In this document: positions 1-8,401 of the stretch, piece after piece
How positions within the stretch are numbered: the stretch's first letter is position 1
Layout: each line of letters starts with the position of its first letter
Assembly: GCA_026713825.1 (NCBI GenBank)
Contig: JAPONS010000013.1
Span: 1 to 39,777, forward strand
Source of the DNA: Chloroflexota bacterium
GTDB taxonomy: Bacteria; Chloroflexota; Dehalococcoidia; Lucifugimonadales; UBA1127
Reading direction: 5' to 3'
DNA: 39,777 nucleotides
Notes under the pieces: generated by a model
What the model was told of the DNA's origin: nothing
The model's input: only the letters and a program-made list of their open reading frames with translations
Database searches by the model: none
Position numbers and translations under genes: made by a program

Positions 1-2
1 CG

Positions 3-1466
3 ACAGCTAGCGACGAGAACGCGAGCGTGGCGGTCACGCCGGGGGATGCGGACGGCGGGACAGAGGGCCATCAGGTGGATCTCCCTGTGGGCGAGGCAGT
101 CATCACGGTAGAGGTGACGGCGCAGGACGGGGAGACGACGGCGACGTATGTCGTGAGGGTCACACGGCAGGAGGAAGTAAGCTCCTTGCTGGAGAGCCTC
201 GATATCAGCCGTGTGACCCTCATGCCGCAGTTCAGTCCGGAAACGCCGTTTTACAAGACGGAGGTGGAGCACGACGTTCACGTTGTGACGGTTGATGCGG
301 TAACGGAGGACGTAGCCGCAACCGTCGTGATAATGCTGGATGGTGTGGTTGACCAGGACGGGGCGCTCGCATTGGGTGAGGGAGCGTCGGTGGTGCAGGT
401 GGTGGTGACCTCGGGCGACGGGACTGCCGAGACGACGTACACCATCGTGGTAACACGGGCCAAGGAGCAGCTTGTTCCGCTGCCGACGCCGGTGCGGTCG
501 AGTGGTGGACTCGGTTCTCAACGGTCGGTTACTTCACCCACGCCGACACCAACTCCAACACCAACTCCAACCCCGACAGCCGTTCCAAGCGGCATTGGAC
601 TTTCAGAGAAGGTTCTCCTCTTAAAGTCCTCCGGAGTGGATGGCGCGCCGCTGGAGGTGACGTTTGAGGTGTGGAACCGGGGCGCGGGCCGGATGATATT
701 CAACTTGTCTGACGACGCGCCCTGGCTTAAGTCGACGCCCGCGTTTGTGGTGAGCTCGGGTCCGAGCGACCGGAAGACCGTGACCCTGACGGCCGAAACG
801 TGGTTCCTAGGCGCCGGCAGTCACTCGGCGACGGTCTATGTGGGCGTCAATGAGTTGGCCGACTCCCCGAAGACTATATCGGTGGCACTTACGGTTGAAC
901 AGAAGCCGACTCCGACCCCTACGCATACTCCTATTCCAATGCCGACACCGACGATGACAGCGACGCCTGCAGTCGGGCCGGCGCCGACGCCCACGATGAC
1001 AGCGAAGCCTGCAGTCGCGCCGACGCCGCTGCCCACGATGACAGCGACGGCTGCTCCGGGCCCCATACTTGGGCCCACGCCCGAAGTTTCGCCACCTACG
1101 GAGACGGCGGCGCCGCTGCCGACGCCAACAAGTACACCGTCGCTGAAACCCACGCCCTTGCCAGCCGCCATTCCCACACCGGGTGTGGCGGCGTTGATTG
1201 GGAGTTTGGATCTCCCAGGGCCCGGAGGTGACCTGGACGCATCCGTTTCCGAGGACATCAAGGGGCGTGAGATTGACGCGCAGTCGCAGTCCAATGCTCA
1301 TGCGGCAGTCGGCGAACCTGCCATCAAACTCCCGAGGGAGTTTGCGAAGTTCTACCGTTCGCCAGGGCCAATAGGCTTAGGGAACCCGATGTCGTTCTTC
1401 CTCGGCTTCTTCACCATTAATGTCATGATCAAGTCTCGGCGCAGGATGGACCGTCTCCTGGATTGA
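3..1466 (+). CDS. Secreted/surface protein, cadherin-like and BACON-like domains, 5' truncated
   Basis: The reading frame is open from the window edge, so the true start lies upstream. Residues before and after the first GTG match the cadherin-like beta-sandwich repeat found in many bacterial surface proteins (pattern 'NASVAVTP...GHQVDLPVG...ITVEVTAQDG...YVVRVTR'). A second copy follows, ending 'TYTIVVTR'. A Thr-Pro linker comes next, then a BACON-like beta-sandwich of about 100 residues ('NRGAGRMIFNLSDDAPWL' to 'ISVALTVEQ'). A second long Pro-Thr/Ala linker follows, and the C-terminus has a weak hydrophobic patch before basic residues. The architecture suggests an exported adhesive or spacer protein; no enzyme motif is visible. 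The ligand is unknown. Fold recognition is fairly sure, function is not. Confidence 0.7.
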   Translation, partial: TASDENASVAVTPGDADGGTEGHQVDLPVGEAVITVEVTAQDGETTATYVVRVTRQEEVSSLLESLDISRVTLMPQFSPETPFYKTEVEHDVHVVTVDAVTEDVAATVVIMLDGVVDQDGALALGEGASVVQVVVTSGDGTAETTYTIVVTRAKEQLVPLPTPVRSSGGLGSQRSVTSPTPTPTPTPTPTPTAVPSGIGLSEKVLLLKSSGVDGAPLEVTFEVWNRGAGRMIFNLSDDAPWLKSTPAFVVSSGPSDRKTVTLTAETWFLGAGSHSATVYVGVNELADSPKTISVALTVEQKPTPTPTHTPIPMPTPTMTATPAVGPAPTPTMTAKPAVAPTPLPTMTATAAPGPILGPTPEVSPPTETAAPLPTPTSTPSLKPTPLPAAIPTPGVAALIGSLDLPGPGGDLDASVSEDIKGREIDAQSQSNAHAAVGEPAIKLPREFAKFYRSPGPIGLGNPMSFFLGFFTINVMIKSRRRMDRLLD

Positions 1467-1530
1467 CGACGCCCTGAGAAGGGACAGGACGACGGAATGA
1501 GCAGTGTGAGGTGAGGGCGTAAGAGGGAAG

Positions 1531-1603
1531 CCCGCCCGGAGGGATTCGAACCCCCGACACCTGGGTCCGAAGCCCAGTGCTCTGTCCCCTGAGCTACGGG
1601 CGG
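1531..1603 (-). tRNA. tRNA-Arg (TCG)
   Basis: On the minus strand a complete cloverleaf can be drawn. The acceptor CCGCCCG pairs perfectly with CGGGCGG, and the discriminator base is G. The D-stem is GCTC/GAGC. The anticodon stem is CTGGG/CCCAG around loop CTTCGGA, so the anticodon is TCG. The T-arm GGGGG-TTCGAAT-CCCTC has one G-U pair. Length is 73 nt and CCA is not encoded. Confidence 0.95.
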
Positions 1604-1666
1604 ATTGCGGCGGGACACTTCCAGTATCCGCCGCCCAGCGGGGGCGGGCAACGGCCACCGGGGCTG

Positions 1667-2572
1667 CTAGACGGGGCGCTGGCGTGGATCGAGGACATCA
1701 CGGAGGGCGTCGCCAAGGAGGTTGAAGCCGTAGACGGCAAGGGAGATGGCGAGTCCCGGCCACAGGGCCATCCACGGGGCGGCGTTGAAGTAATCGCGGC
1801 CGGGGCCGGCGAGCATGCCGCCCCACGATGGAGCGGGGGCCGGCACCCCGAGACCCAAAAAGCTCAGCGACGCCTCCAGCACAATCGCGGCGCCAAGGGC
1901 GCTGGTGGAGATGACCAGGAAGGGCGCGACGCAGTGGGGCAGGACGTGACGGAGCACGACTCGGGGGCTACCCGCGCCAACGATCCTGGCCGCGGCCACG
2001 TATTCCGCGTTCGACACTGCCAGCGCCTGGCTGCGCACGACGCGGGCGGCGCGAGGGGCCTGGACGAGCGCGATGGCAAGGATGACGTTGGCAGTCGAGG
2101 CGCCGAGCACGGCCATGATGCCCAGCGCCAGCACGAGGGTGGGGAAAGCCAAGAGGGCATCGGCGGCCTGCTGCAGCGCGGCATCGACGTAGCGACCGTA
2201 GTAGCCGCCCACGACGCCGGCCAGGGCCCCCACGGCCGAGCCCAGCAGGACAGAGAGGAATCCGACCCCCAAGGAGACCCTGGCACCGAAGGCGATGCGG
2301 CTCCAGATGTCGCGGCCGAGGTTGTCAGCGCCGAGCCAGTGCTCGGCGCCGGGCGAGTGGAGGACGCTGTCGGCGTCCTGCGCGACAGGGTCGTAGGGTG
2401 AGAGCAGGGGCGCGAAGAGGGCCATCGCCACGAGCAGTATTACAACGGCGCTTCCTGCCGCGCCAAGGGGGTGGATGCGGAGGAGCCGCAGCGTTCTCCG
2501 CCAAGCGCCGATCGGGGGCGGAACGGCGCCGGGGAACTGGGCTGCTGCGGGGATTGGCGTCGAGCTAGCCAT
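1667..2572 (-). CDS. ABC transporter permease, DppC/OppC type
   Basis: Inner-membrane permease of the peptide/nickel/opine ABC importer family, 301 aa, the normal length. An N-terminal TM segment ('AGSAVVILLVAMALFAPLL') is followed by the family hallmark 'HWLGADNLGRDIWSRI'. Four to five further TM segments and the EAA loop that contacts the ATPase follow ('EYVAAARIVGAG', 'VLRHVLPH'). The ATG overlaps the stop of the upstream permease by 8 bp, so the two are translationally coupled and probably form one heterodimeric channel. No ATPase or binding protein lies next to them; a family-5 binding protein sits about 24 kb away on the other strand. The substrate cannot be told from sequence. Confidence 0.93.
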   Translation of the reverse strand: MASSTPIPAAAQFPGAVPPPIGAWRRTLRLLRIHPLGAAGSAVVILLVAMALFAPLLSPYDPVAQDADSVLHSPGAEHWLGADNLGRDIWSRIAFGARVSLGVGFLSVLLGSAVGALAGVVGGYYGRYVDAALQQAADALLAFPTLVLALGIMAVLGASTANVILAIALVQAPRAARVVRSQALAVSNAEYVAAARIVGAGSPRVVLRHVLPHCVAPFLVISTSALGAAIVLEASLSFLGLGVPAPAPSWGGMLAGPGRDYFNAAPWMALWPGLAISLAVYGFNLLGDALRDVLDPRQRPV

Positions 2573-3539
2573 AGCGCACCTGCGGGTTGAGCCATGTGTA
2601 CAGCATGTCGACAGTCAGGTTGACAAGCACCACCCACGCGGCGAAGAAGACGATGACGGGCTGCACGACGGCGTAGTCGCGGAACTTGACCGCGTCCAAC
2701 AGGTAGAGGCCGGTGCCTGGCAGCGAAAAGACCTGCTCCAGCACGACGGAGCCGCTGATGAGCGTCGCGAAGGCGATGCCAGCGACGGTGATGACGGGCA
2801 GCAGGGCGTTGCGCAGGATGTGACGCTGGACCACGTCGGCGGGGAAGATGCCCTTGGCCCGGGCAGTGCGGACGTACTCCTGCCGCATCACCTCCAGCAC
2901 GGTGTAGCGAGTCATGCGGGTGAGCAGCCCGGCACCGGAGTAGCCGAGCACCAGCGCCGGCCAGAGGAACTGGGTCAGGTTGGCCCACGGTTCCGACAGG
3001 GGCGGCTGGTAGCCGGGGGGCGGGCTCCAGGTGAAGTAGCGGACGCCGGCCAGCAACACCAGCGTGGCGAGCCAGAAGTGCGGTAGAGAGACGCCGCCGA
3101 GAGCGAAGACGCGAACGGAGTAGTCGACCCAGGTGTCCTGACGGAGGGCCGCCGCGACGCCCAGCGGCACGCCGAGTCCCACGGCAACGGCGATGCCCAT
3201 GATGCTGAGCTGCAGAGTGACGGGAATGCGCCGCAGAAACTCATTCCATACGCTGCGACCAGAGACATAAGACTCGCCCCAGTCGAGGGTGACCATGTCC
3301 GAGAGCCAGACGGCGTACTGTCGCCAGAGGGGGCGGTCGAGGCCGAGCTCGGAGCGGAGGGCGGCGCGTTCGCCCTCGGAGCCGGCTTGGGCGGCTTCGG
3401 CGCCCGCGCCACCGGCGGCGATGAGGTCGGCGGCATCGCCGGGCGCGGCCCGCAGCGCGGCGAAGATGGCGATGGAGACGAGGAGCAGCGTGAGAGCGCC
3501 CTGCAGGAGGCGGCGCAACAGGTAGACGCGCATGTTCAT
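2565..3539 (-). CDS. ABC transporter permease, DppB/OppB type
   Basis: First permease of the pair, 324 aa, membrane-embedded. The N-terminal TM segment after 'MRVYLLRRLLQG' is typical of DppB. The periplasmic 'LGLDRPLWRQYAVWL' and 'LDWGESYVSGRSV' motifs come next, then five TM helices. The EAA loop reads 'EYVRTARAKGI' and 'VLRNALLPVITV'. The start ATG has no strong Shine-Dalgarno sequence; an ATG six bases downstream is an equally good alternative. It leads a two-gene unit with the DppC-type gene. Family assignment is firm; the substrate (peptide, nickel, glycoside or other) is open. Confidence 0.93.
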   Translation of the reverse strand: MNMRVYLLRRLLQGALTLLLVSIAIFAALRAAPGDAADLIAAGGAGAEAAQAGSEGERAALRSELGLDRPLWRQYAVWLSDMVTLDWGESYVSGRSVWNEFLRRIPVTLQLSIMGIAVAVGLGVPLGVAAALRQDTWVDYSVRVFALGGVSLPHFWLATLVLLAGVRYFTWSPPPGYQPPLSEPWANLTQFLWPALVLGYSGAGLLTRMTRYTVLEVMRQEYVRTARAKGIFPADVVQRHILRNALLPVITVAGIAFATLISGSVVLEQVFSLPGTGLYLLDAVKFRDYAVVQPVIVFFAAWVVLVNLTVDMLYTWLNPQVRYG

Positions 3540-3610
3540 GGGGAGAGGGTACTTGCGGGGTAGGGTGGGCGCAATGCGGGGTCATCGGTCTCAACCGACA
3601 GGCCAAAGCG

Positions 3611-3642
3611 AAAGGGCGGGAGGCAGAAGCCTCCCGCCCTTT
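3611..3642 (-). terminator. Intrinsic terminator-like hairpin after the NIPSNAP gene
   Basis: A perfect 14-bp inverted repeat (AAAGGGCGGGAGGC / GCCTCCCGCCCTTT) with a 4-nt loop. On the minus strand it follows the stop of the NIPSNAP gene by about 20 nt and separates it from the permease pair. The T-tract is short (TTTCGCTTT), so it is terminator-like rather than canonical. Confidence 0.7.
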
Positions 3643-3664
3643 CTATTGCTCTTACGGCGTTTTC

Positions 3665-4294
3665 CTAATGCAGGGTGGAGCAGGCGGCCGGGAGCATGTG
3701 CCGGACGAGTTGGTGCTGCGGGCGTGCGTCCGAGTGCGGCGGCCAGGCGCCGGATTCCAGGTAGACCTTGCGGATTTCGTCCCGGTGGTTCCAGTCCTTG
3801 TAGGGGAAGAGCTGGTAGAGGCGGTTCAGGTTGCCGAGCTGGGAGGTGAAGATGCCGGCGACCGGGTAGATCTCGTTGCGGCCGGGCAGGGCCTCGCTGA
3901 AGGCCTTGGCGACGTCGCGGAGGGCGCCGGGGGCGTAGGTGTACTGGCGCAGCTCGTAGATGCCGCCCCACTCCTGGGGGGTGCCGTCCCAGGGCTCCAT
4001 GCCGGGGATGGGGTCGAGGATGTCGGTCTCCTGGGTGGCGAGGCAGTGGACGGCGGAGGAAGGGGGCCACTTGCCGCTGGCGTCCTTGGCCGCGGCGGCG
4101 CGGGTGTCGGCCCGGTGCTGGAGGCTCTCGTAAGGCCAGATGTGGATGACCTCGTTCAGCGGGCCGATCTCCGTCTGAAAGAGGGCGCCGAGGGGTGAGT
4201 ACTGGGCGCGGACCTCGTAGGCGTCGCAAAAGGCCTTGACCCATTCGCCCGTCTTGCCCGGGTGCAGGGTGTACCGTCGAATCTCATAAATCAT
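3665..4294 (-). CDS. NIPSNAP-family protein, two dimeric alpha-beta barrel halves
   Basis: 209 aa, with two NIPSNAP repeats. The first starts at residue 1 ('MIYEIRRYTLHPGKTGEWVK') and the second at about residue 113 ('IYELRQYTYAPGALRDVAKAF'). Each ends with the family's tryptophan/tyrosine-rich beta strand ('EVIHIWPYESLQHR', 'RLYQLFPYKDWNHR'). NIPSNAP proteins adopt ferredoxin-like folds; some bacterial members sit in catabolic clusters, but a general activity is not established. The start ATG has a good AGGAGG Shine-Dalgarno sequence. The class II aldolase gene lies 80 bp upstream in the same direction, so they may be co-transcribed. Cytoplasmic; no signal peptide. Confidence 0.85.
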   Translation of the reverse strand: MIYEIRRYTLHPGKTGEWVKAFCDAYEVRAQYSPLGALFQTEIGPLNEVIHIWPYESLQHRADTRAAAAKDASGKWPPSSAVHCLATQETDILDPIPGMEPWDGTPQEWGGIYELRQYTYAPGALRDVAKAFSEALPGRNEIYPVAGIFTSQLGNLNRLYQLFPYKDWNHRDEIRKVYLESGAWPPHSDARPQHQLVRHMLPAACSTLH

Positions 4295-4374
4295 GTGCCA
4301 TTCCTCCTGTGCGGAAGTGATTTTCCTTACGGCGCGGCGAGTGTATCAGAGGCGCGGGGCGCAGGCAAACGGGG

Positions 4375-5061
4375 CTACGCCCGCTGCTCGCCCACCTGGG
4401 CGAAGGACTGGGCGCGCTGCTGCGCGGCGACGCGCATGTCGACGGGGATTTCCTTGGGGCCGCCGAGGTTGTAGGAGTACATGATGATCTCGGCGCACTC
4501 TTCCATGACAAGGTTGGCGTCGACGGCGGCGGGGACGTCGGCGCCGAATGTCAGGACGCCGTGGTTCTCAAGCAGGATGCCGCGGAGGTTGTCCTGCCCG
4601 TTGAGGACCTTCTCGATGTTGTCGACGGAGGCCTGCGAGCCGCGGGGGCCGTATCCGGCCACGGGAATGCCCTCGGCCATGCCGAAGCGGACCATGGGCT
4701 CGTAGGAGACGGGCATGGCGCGGCTGGCGACGGCGAAGGCGGTGGCGAAGGGGGAGTGGGTGTGGAGGGCGCCGCCGGAATCGGGGCGTGTCTTGTAGAC
4801 GATGCCGTGCATGGGGATGATCTCGGCGCTGATGGGCATGACGGAGCCATCGAGCAGGTTGTTGTCGAGGTCGAATAGGCCGATGTTGTCCATCGTGATC
4901 TGCGCGAGGTTGCTGACGGAGGTTAGCAGGAAGGTGTCCGAGTCGGGGATCCTGGCGCTGATGTTGCCGTGGTTGCTCTTGGTCAGGATGCCGGACTTGA
5001 CCAGCCGTTCGGCTGCGTCCGCGATGATCTTTCGGTACTCGGAAAGCTTGGTCGTTGCCAT
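4375..5061 (-). CDS. Class II aldolase/adducin family protein
   Basis: 228 aa, the full length of the AraD/FucA-type class II aldolase domain. Zinc-ligand motifs are visible: 'HTHSPFATAFA' (about residue 100) supplies two His and 'ENHGVLTFG' (about residue 165) the third. 'KSNHGNISAR' near residue 29 matches the phosphate or substrate loop. These enzymes cleave or epimerise phospho-sugars, and relatives decarboxylate or hydrolyse hydroxy acids, so the substrate is open. The ATG has an AGGAGG ribosome-binding site eight bases upstream. It is divergent from the aminotransferase gene and co-directional with NIPSNAP. Confidence 0.88.
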   Translation of the reverse strand: MATTKLSEYRKIIADAAERLVKSGILTKSNHGNISARIPDSDTFLLTSVSNLAQITMDNIGLFDLDNNLLDGSVMPISAEIIPMHGIVYKTRPDSGGALHTHSPFATAFAVASRAMPVSYEPMVRFGMAEGIPVAGYGPRGSQASVDNIEKVLNGQDNLRGILLENHGVLTFGADVPAAVDANLVMEECAEIIMYSYNLGGPKEIPVDMRVAAQQRAQSFAQVGEQRA

Positions 5062-5141
5062 GGGAAGTCCTCCTTACAGGCGGTCGCTGCGGGGATTATG
5101 GACGTTGCGGCACTTGGCGGCAAGGGAGGAATGGCAGTGCA

Positions 5142-5170
5142 TCGACGTTATGGTGCGGATTTCGTAGAAT
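5142..5170 (+). promoter_or_regulatory. Putative sigma70 promoter of the aminotransferase gene
   Basis: TCGACG (4/6 to the -35 consensus), a 17-bp spacer, then TAGAAT (-10), about 36 nt before the ATG. Found by eye only. Confidence 0.35.
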
Positions 5171-5206
5171 GGGACTATAGGCAACCTCGAACATTGGAGT
5201 ATCCCC

Positions 5207-6490
5207 ATGACCCAGACAAACGTCAGCACCAAGGCAACCATCGCCGCCAAGCACTGGGAAGGTCAGGACGTGACGGAGCTGTTGGCGCGGTCCGCCGCGG
5301 TGCTGCCGGCAATCAGCGCGACTGAAGCGGGGACGCAGGGACGGTCCATCGTCTTCTCTAGGACCGAGCATGCGTCGCCCATAAACTTGGGCGGCGGCAT
5401 TCCGGACCCGGACTCGCTGCCCGTCGCAGGGCTGCAGGCGGCCATCAACAGGGTCTTCGAGACGACATCCGAGCCGGCGCTGCGGTACGGCGGCATCTTC
5501 GGCTTCGAGGACCTGCGCGCGGTGGTAGCGGAGCGGCAGGGGCGGATCCAGGGCATCAAGCTCTCGTACGAGAACTTCCTGATGACGCACGGCGGCTCGG
5601 GCGGCATCGACGCCGTGTGCGACACGTTCCTCAACCCGGGGGACGTGTGCATCGTCGAGCGGCCGCACTTCTCGGGGTCGCTGCGGACGATCCGCGGGCA
5701 CCTGTGCGAGGTCGTCGAGGTGGAGCTGGGCGAGGACGAACTCTTCGCCGAGCGGGTGGAGGAGACGCTGCAACGGCTGGAGGCGGAGGGCAAGCACGCC
5801 AAGCTGCTGTACACGGTGCCGGACCATCACAACCCCTCGGGCGCGACGATGCCGCTGGCGGTGCGGGAGAAGCTGGTGGAGGTCTGCGCACGGCACCGGG
5901 TCTTCATCATGGAGGACATGGCGTACACGGAGCTGTATTTCGACGCGCCGCCGCCTCCATCGCTGTACGCGGTGGCCGACGGGCACGGGGTGATCCAGGT
6001 GGGGAGCTTCAGCAAGATTGTCGCGACGGGGCTGCGGGTTGGGTGGATACAGGCGCGGCTGCCGGTCATCGAGTCCGTGGGCCGGGTGCGGTTCGACATG
6101 GGCGGGAGCCCGCTGCTGCACCGGGCGCTGACGCTGTACGTCGGGAGCGGCGACCTGGAGCCGCACGTGGACATGCTGCGGGGCATCTACCGCCGCAAGT
6201 GCGATGCGCTGGTCTCGACGCTGCGGGAGCACTGCGAGCCGTACCTGCGCTTCGAGGAGCCCGCGGGCGGGTTCTTCCTGTGGGCCGAGTGCATCGGCGC
6301 GACGGCGCAGGACGTGGCGCAGGCGGGGGCAGAGGAAGGCCTCACCTTCGCGGCGGGCTCCAACTTCTACAAGGACCGCGAGGCGGCGGACACGTCGCAC
6401 GTGCGGCTTGCGCTGAGCTACGCGTCGCTGACGGAGCTGGAGGACGTTGGGCCGCGGTTCCTGCGGGCGTTCCAGCGCGTGGTGGACTAG
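5207..6490 (+). CDS. PLP-dependent class I/II aminotransferase (2-aminoadipate/MocR-like fold)
   Basis: 427 aa fold-type I aminotransferase. The substrate-side loop 'LGGGIPDPDSLP' (about residue 62), 'YGGIFGFEDLR' and the cofactor-stacking 'THGGSGGIDAV' are in order. 'DHHNPSGATM' is the Asn loop, 'MEDMAYTELYF' holds the pyridine-N Asp, and 'SFSKIVATGLRVGW' carries the Schiff-base Lys. The C-terminal domain ends with the substrate-carboxylate region 'LALSYAS'. Closest recalled relatives are LysN/2-aminoadipate-type and valine-pyruvate-type enzymes; exact amino donor and acceptor are not predictable. The ATG follows 'TTGGAG'. Cytosolic. The next gene converges on it and the stops overlap by 4 bp. 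Confidence 0.9.
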   Translation: MTQTNVSTKATIAAKHWEGQDVTELLARSAAVLPAISATEAGTQGRSIVFSRTEHASPINLGGGIPDPDSLPVAGLQAAINRVFETTSEPALRYGGIFGFEDLRAVVAERQGRIQGIKLSYENFLMTHGGSGGIDAVCDTFLNPGDVCIVERPHFSGSLRTIRGHLCEVVEVELGEDELFAERVEETLQRLEAEGKHAKLLYTVPDHHNPSGATMPLAVREKLVEVCARHRVFIMEDMAYTELYFDAPPPPSLYAVADGHGVIQVGSFSKIVATGLRVGWIQARLPVIESVGRVRFDMGGSPLLHRALTLYVGSGDLEPHVDMLRGIYRRKCDALVSTLREHCEPYLRFEEPAGGFFLWAECIGATAQDVAQAGAEEGLTFAAGSNFYKDREAADTSHVRLALSYASLTELEDVGPRFLRAFQRVVD

Positions 6491-8004
6491 CACTTCAGCG
6501 AGTCCCGGGCCTCGGCGATGGCGCGGAGCTTGGCCTCCGCGGTGCGGGCCGAGGCGACGGGGTTGTCGGCGAAGGTGGCGAAGCCGCAGTCCGGCGTTAG
6601 CAAGACGCGCTCCTCTCCGAACAGGTTGACGGCCTGTTCAATGCGCCCTCGGACTTCCTCTAGTGACTCCACGGTGTCCAGCTTCTGATTGACCACGCCT
6701 ACGGCTATGCGCTTGTCGTCCGGGAGGGACTTGAGGACGGCGGCCTCTCCGGCGCGGGGCGTGGAGAGCTCGAGGAAGAGGGTTCCGACGTCGGCGCGGG
6801 AGAGGGCGTCGAGGAGGGGGGCGTAGTCACCGGCGAGGGCGGCGGACTCGTCGGGCGTCCAGTTGCCGCGGCAGACGTGGAGGCCGAGGCGGTCGCTCGG
6901 CAGGCCGTGGGTGACCTCGTTCAGCAGACCTACCGCGAAATCCAACTCCGGGCCCGGCTCCAGTTTCTCGCTTAGGGCGCCGCACATGAAGCTGCGGTTG
7001 CCGGACTGTGCCCCAAACACCACCTCGGTCAGTACAGGCTCATCGAACTGCACCAGGGACGCCCCGGCGGCGAGCAGGTAGTGCAGCTCCTCACGCAGCA
7101 CCCGGACTACGTCGCGGGCGAGGTCTTCGCGGGTGTTGTAGGGCATCTCTTCGAGGCAGTCGAGCCACATGGTGCGGGTGAGCAGGTAGGGGCCGGGGAG
7201 GGCGATCTTGACCGGGCGGCCGGCGCACTCGCGGACGAACGCGAGCTCGTGGACGGCGAGGGAGCGGCTGCGGCCGAGGTGGCCGAAGACGACGGGGTGG
7301 CGGACCTCAGCGGTGGGGACGTCCAGGGCGCGGAGCTCTCTCTCGAACTTGTCCGGGTCATCGACCATGGCGGTGAGGTCGCTGAGGGGGATGAGCTGGC
7401 AGTTGTCGAGGAGGCTGCCGACGAAGCTGGCGTAGCTGTCGCGGCGCTGCTCGCCGTCGGTGAGGACGTCGGCGCCGGCGCGGAGCTGGGCGTCGACGGC
7501 GAGGCGGACGGCGTCGTCAGCGGTGGCCTGGAAGTCGGCGTCGCCGAGGCGGCCCTCGAAGCGGTCGTGGACGGCCTGAATCATCCAGCGGGGGCGCGGC
7601 CAACTGCCGACGCCCATGATGGAGAGGGGGGCGATAGCCGGCGCGGGCCGCGGGTGCGGCAGGGTATCGGGGATGGTCACCGGGACGCGCTCGTGGACGG
7701 CGGCGATGGGGGTGGGGGCCTCGGCGACGGCGGGGGCGCGCTCGGTCAGCGATCCCTTGCAGACGAGGAAGCTGCGCTGGCCGTCCTCCTTCGTCCAGGA
7801 GACGAGCTGGTTGCTGGTGAGGCGGCACCAGGCGGGGAGCTCGACCTCGACAGTGCGGTCTGTGGAGAGGATCTCCAGGAGGCCGCCGCGGTCCAAGGGG
7901 TCGATGTGGCGGCGGATGAGGAGGAGGAGACCGCTGCCGCAATCGAGGTTGCCGCCGTCAAAGCTGACGTCGGGCGTGTAGTCGTGGCGTTCGACGGGGT
8001 CCAT
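6487..8004 (-). CDS. TusA-like domain fused to a MetE-type (cobalamin-independent methionine synthase-like) methyltransferase
   Basis: 505 aa. Residues 1 to about 85 form a TusA-like sulfur-carrier domain: 'NLDCGSGLLLLIRRHIDPLD' then 'VELPAWCRLTSNQLV'. The usual CPxP motif reads CGSG, and one Cys keeps the catalytic position. A Pro/Ala linker leads into a MetE catalytic-barrel domain from about residue 128 ('SIMGVGSWPRP'). It includes 'DVLTDGEQRRDSY', 'VQFDEPVL', the zinc ligands 'LHVCRGNW' (H-x-C) and 'LTPDCGFAT' (Cys). The MetE N-terminal half is absent, as in core-MetE proteins. Zinc thiolate methyl transfer is the expected chemistry; acceptor and donor are unknown. It is last of a tight TusA-DsrE-fusion set (18 and 16 bp gaps). 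Confidence 0.85.
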   Translation of the reverse strand: MDPVERHDYTPDVSFDGGNLDCGSGLLLLIRRHIDPLDRGGLLEILSTDRTVEVELPAWCRLTSNQLVSWTKEDGQRSFLVCKGSLTERAPAVAEAPTPIAAVHERVPVTIPDTLPHPRPAPAIAPLSIMGVGSWPRPRWMIQAVHDRFEGRLGDADFQATADDAVRLAVDAQLRAGADVLTDGEQRRDSYASFVGSLLDNCQLIPLSDLTAMVDDPDKFERELRALDVPTAEVRHPVVFGHLGRSRSLAVHELAFVRECAGRPVKIALPGPYLLTRTMWLDCLEEMPYNTREDLARDVVRVLREELHYLLAAGASLVQFDEPVLTEVVFGAQSGNRSFMCGALSEKLEPGPELDFAVGLLNEVTHGLPSDRLGLHVCRGNWTPDESAALAGDYAPLLDALSRADVGTLFLELSTPRAGEAAVLKSLPDDKRIAVGVVNQKLDTVESLEEVRGRIEQAVNLFGEERVLLTPDCGFATFADNPVASARTAEAKLRAIAEARDSLKC

Positions 8005-8022
8005 GTCTCGCTCCGCGCAGGG

Positions 8023-8385
8023 TTAGAAGGAGACGCTGGCCGCGCCGTTCGACAGGTACTCGACGAGGACTGCGCCGCCGACGATCTGGGCGCCGTCGAC
8101 GAGGTTGTCAGGGTCGAGGCCGCGCTTGTTGAAGCAGGGCGAGCAGACGTAGATGGTGCCGCCGGCCCCGGTGAAGTTGTCCATCAGGTCCTTCAGGGGC
8201 AGGAAACCCTCCTCGTGGGCGTCGTCGGCGTAGCCCTTCTGGGAGAGGCGGACGCCCTCTGTGCTGAGGAAGACGACGGTGTCCTTCTCCGAGCCGAGGG
8301 CGGCGTTGGCGATGACAAATGCGACGGTTGCGCGGTCGGGGTCCTCCAGGGCACGGGTGAGGAAGACGCAGAACTGTCCAGCCAT
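8023..8385 (-). CDS. DsrE/DsrF-like sulfur relay protein
   Basis: 120 aa, a one-domain DsrE-like fold. It has 'FCVFLTRALEDPDRATVAFVIA' at the N-terminus and 'DTVVFLSTEGVRL', with 'IYVCSPCFNKRGL' (about residue 80) carrying two Cys at the place of the active Cys in this family. The ATG at 8385 is chosen because AAGGAG lies seven bases upstream; a longer frame from 8439 overlaps the TusA-like gene and adds low-complexity sequence. DsrE-type proteins pass persulfide sulfur to TusA partners, and here it is sandwiched between two TusA-like modules. Cytosolic. The family is reasonably sure, the exact role inferred. Confidence 0.82.
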   Translation of the reverse strand: MAGQFCVFLTRALEDPDRATVAFVIANAALGSEKDTVVFLSTEGVRLSQKGYADDAHEEGFLPLKDLMDNFTGAGGTIYVCSPCFNKRGLDPDNLVDGAQIVGGAVLVEYLSNGAASVSF

Positions 8386-8401
8386 TTGGGCTCTCCTTGT
8401 A

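Noticed and set aside
1531-1603. tRNA-Arg as an integration site for a mobile element
   Set aside because: No integrase gene and no partial repeat of the tRNA 3' end seen nearby.
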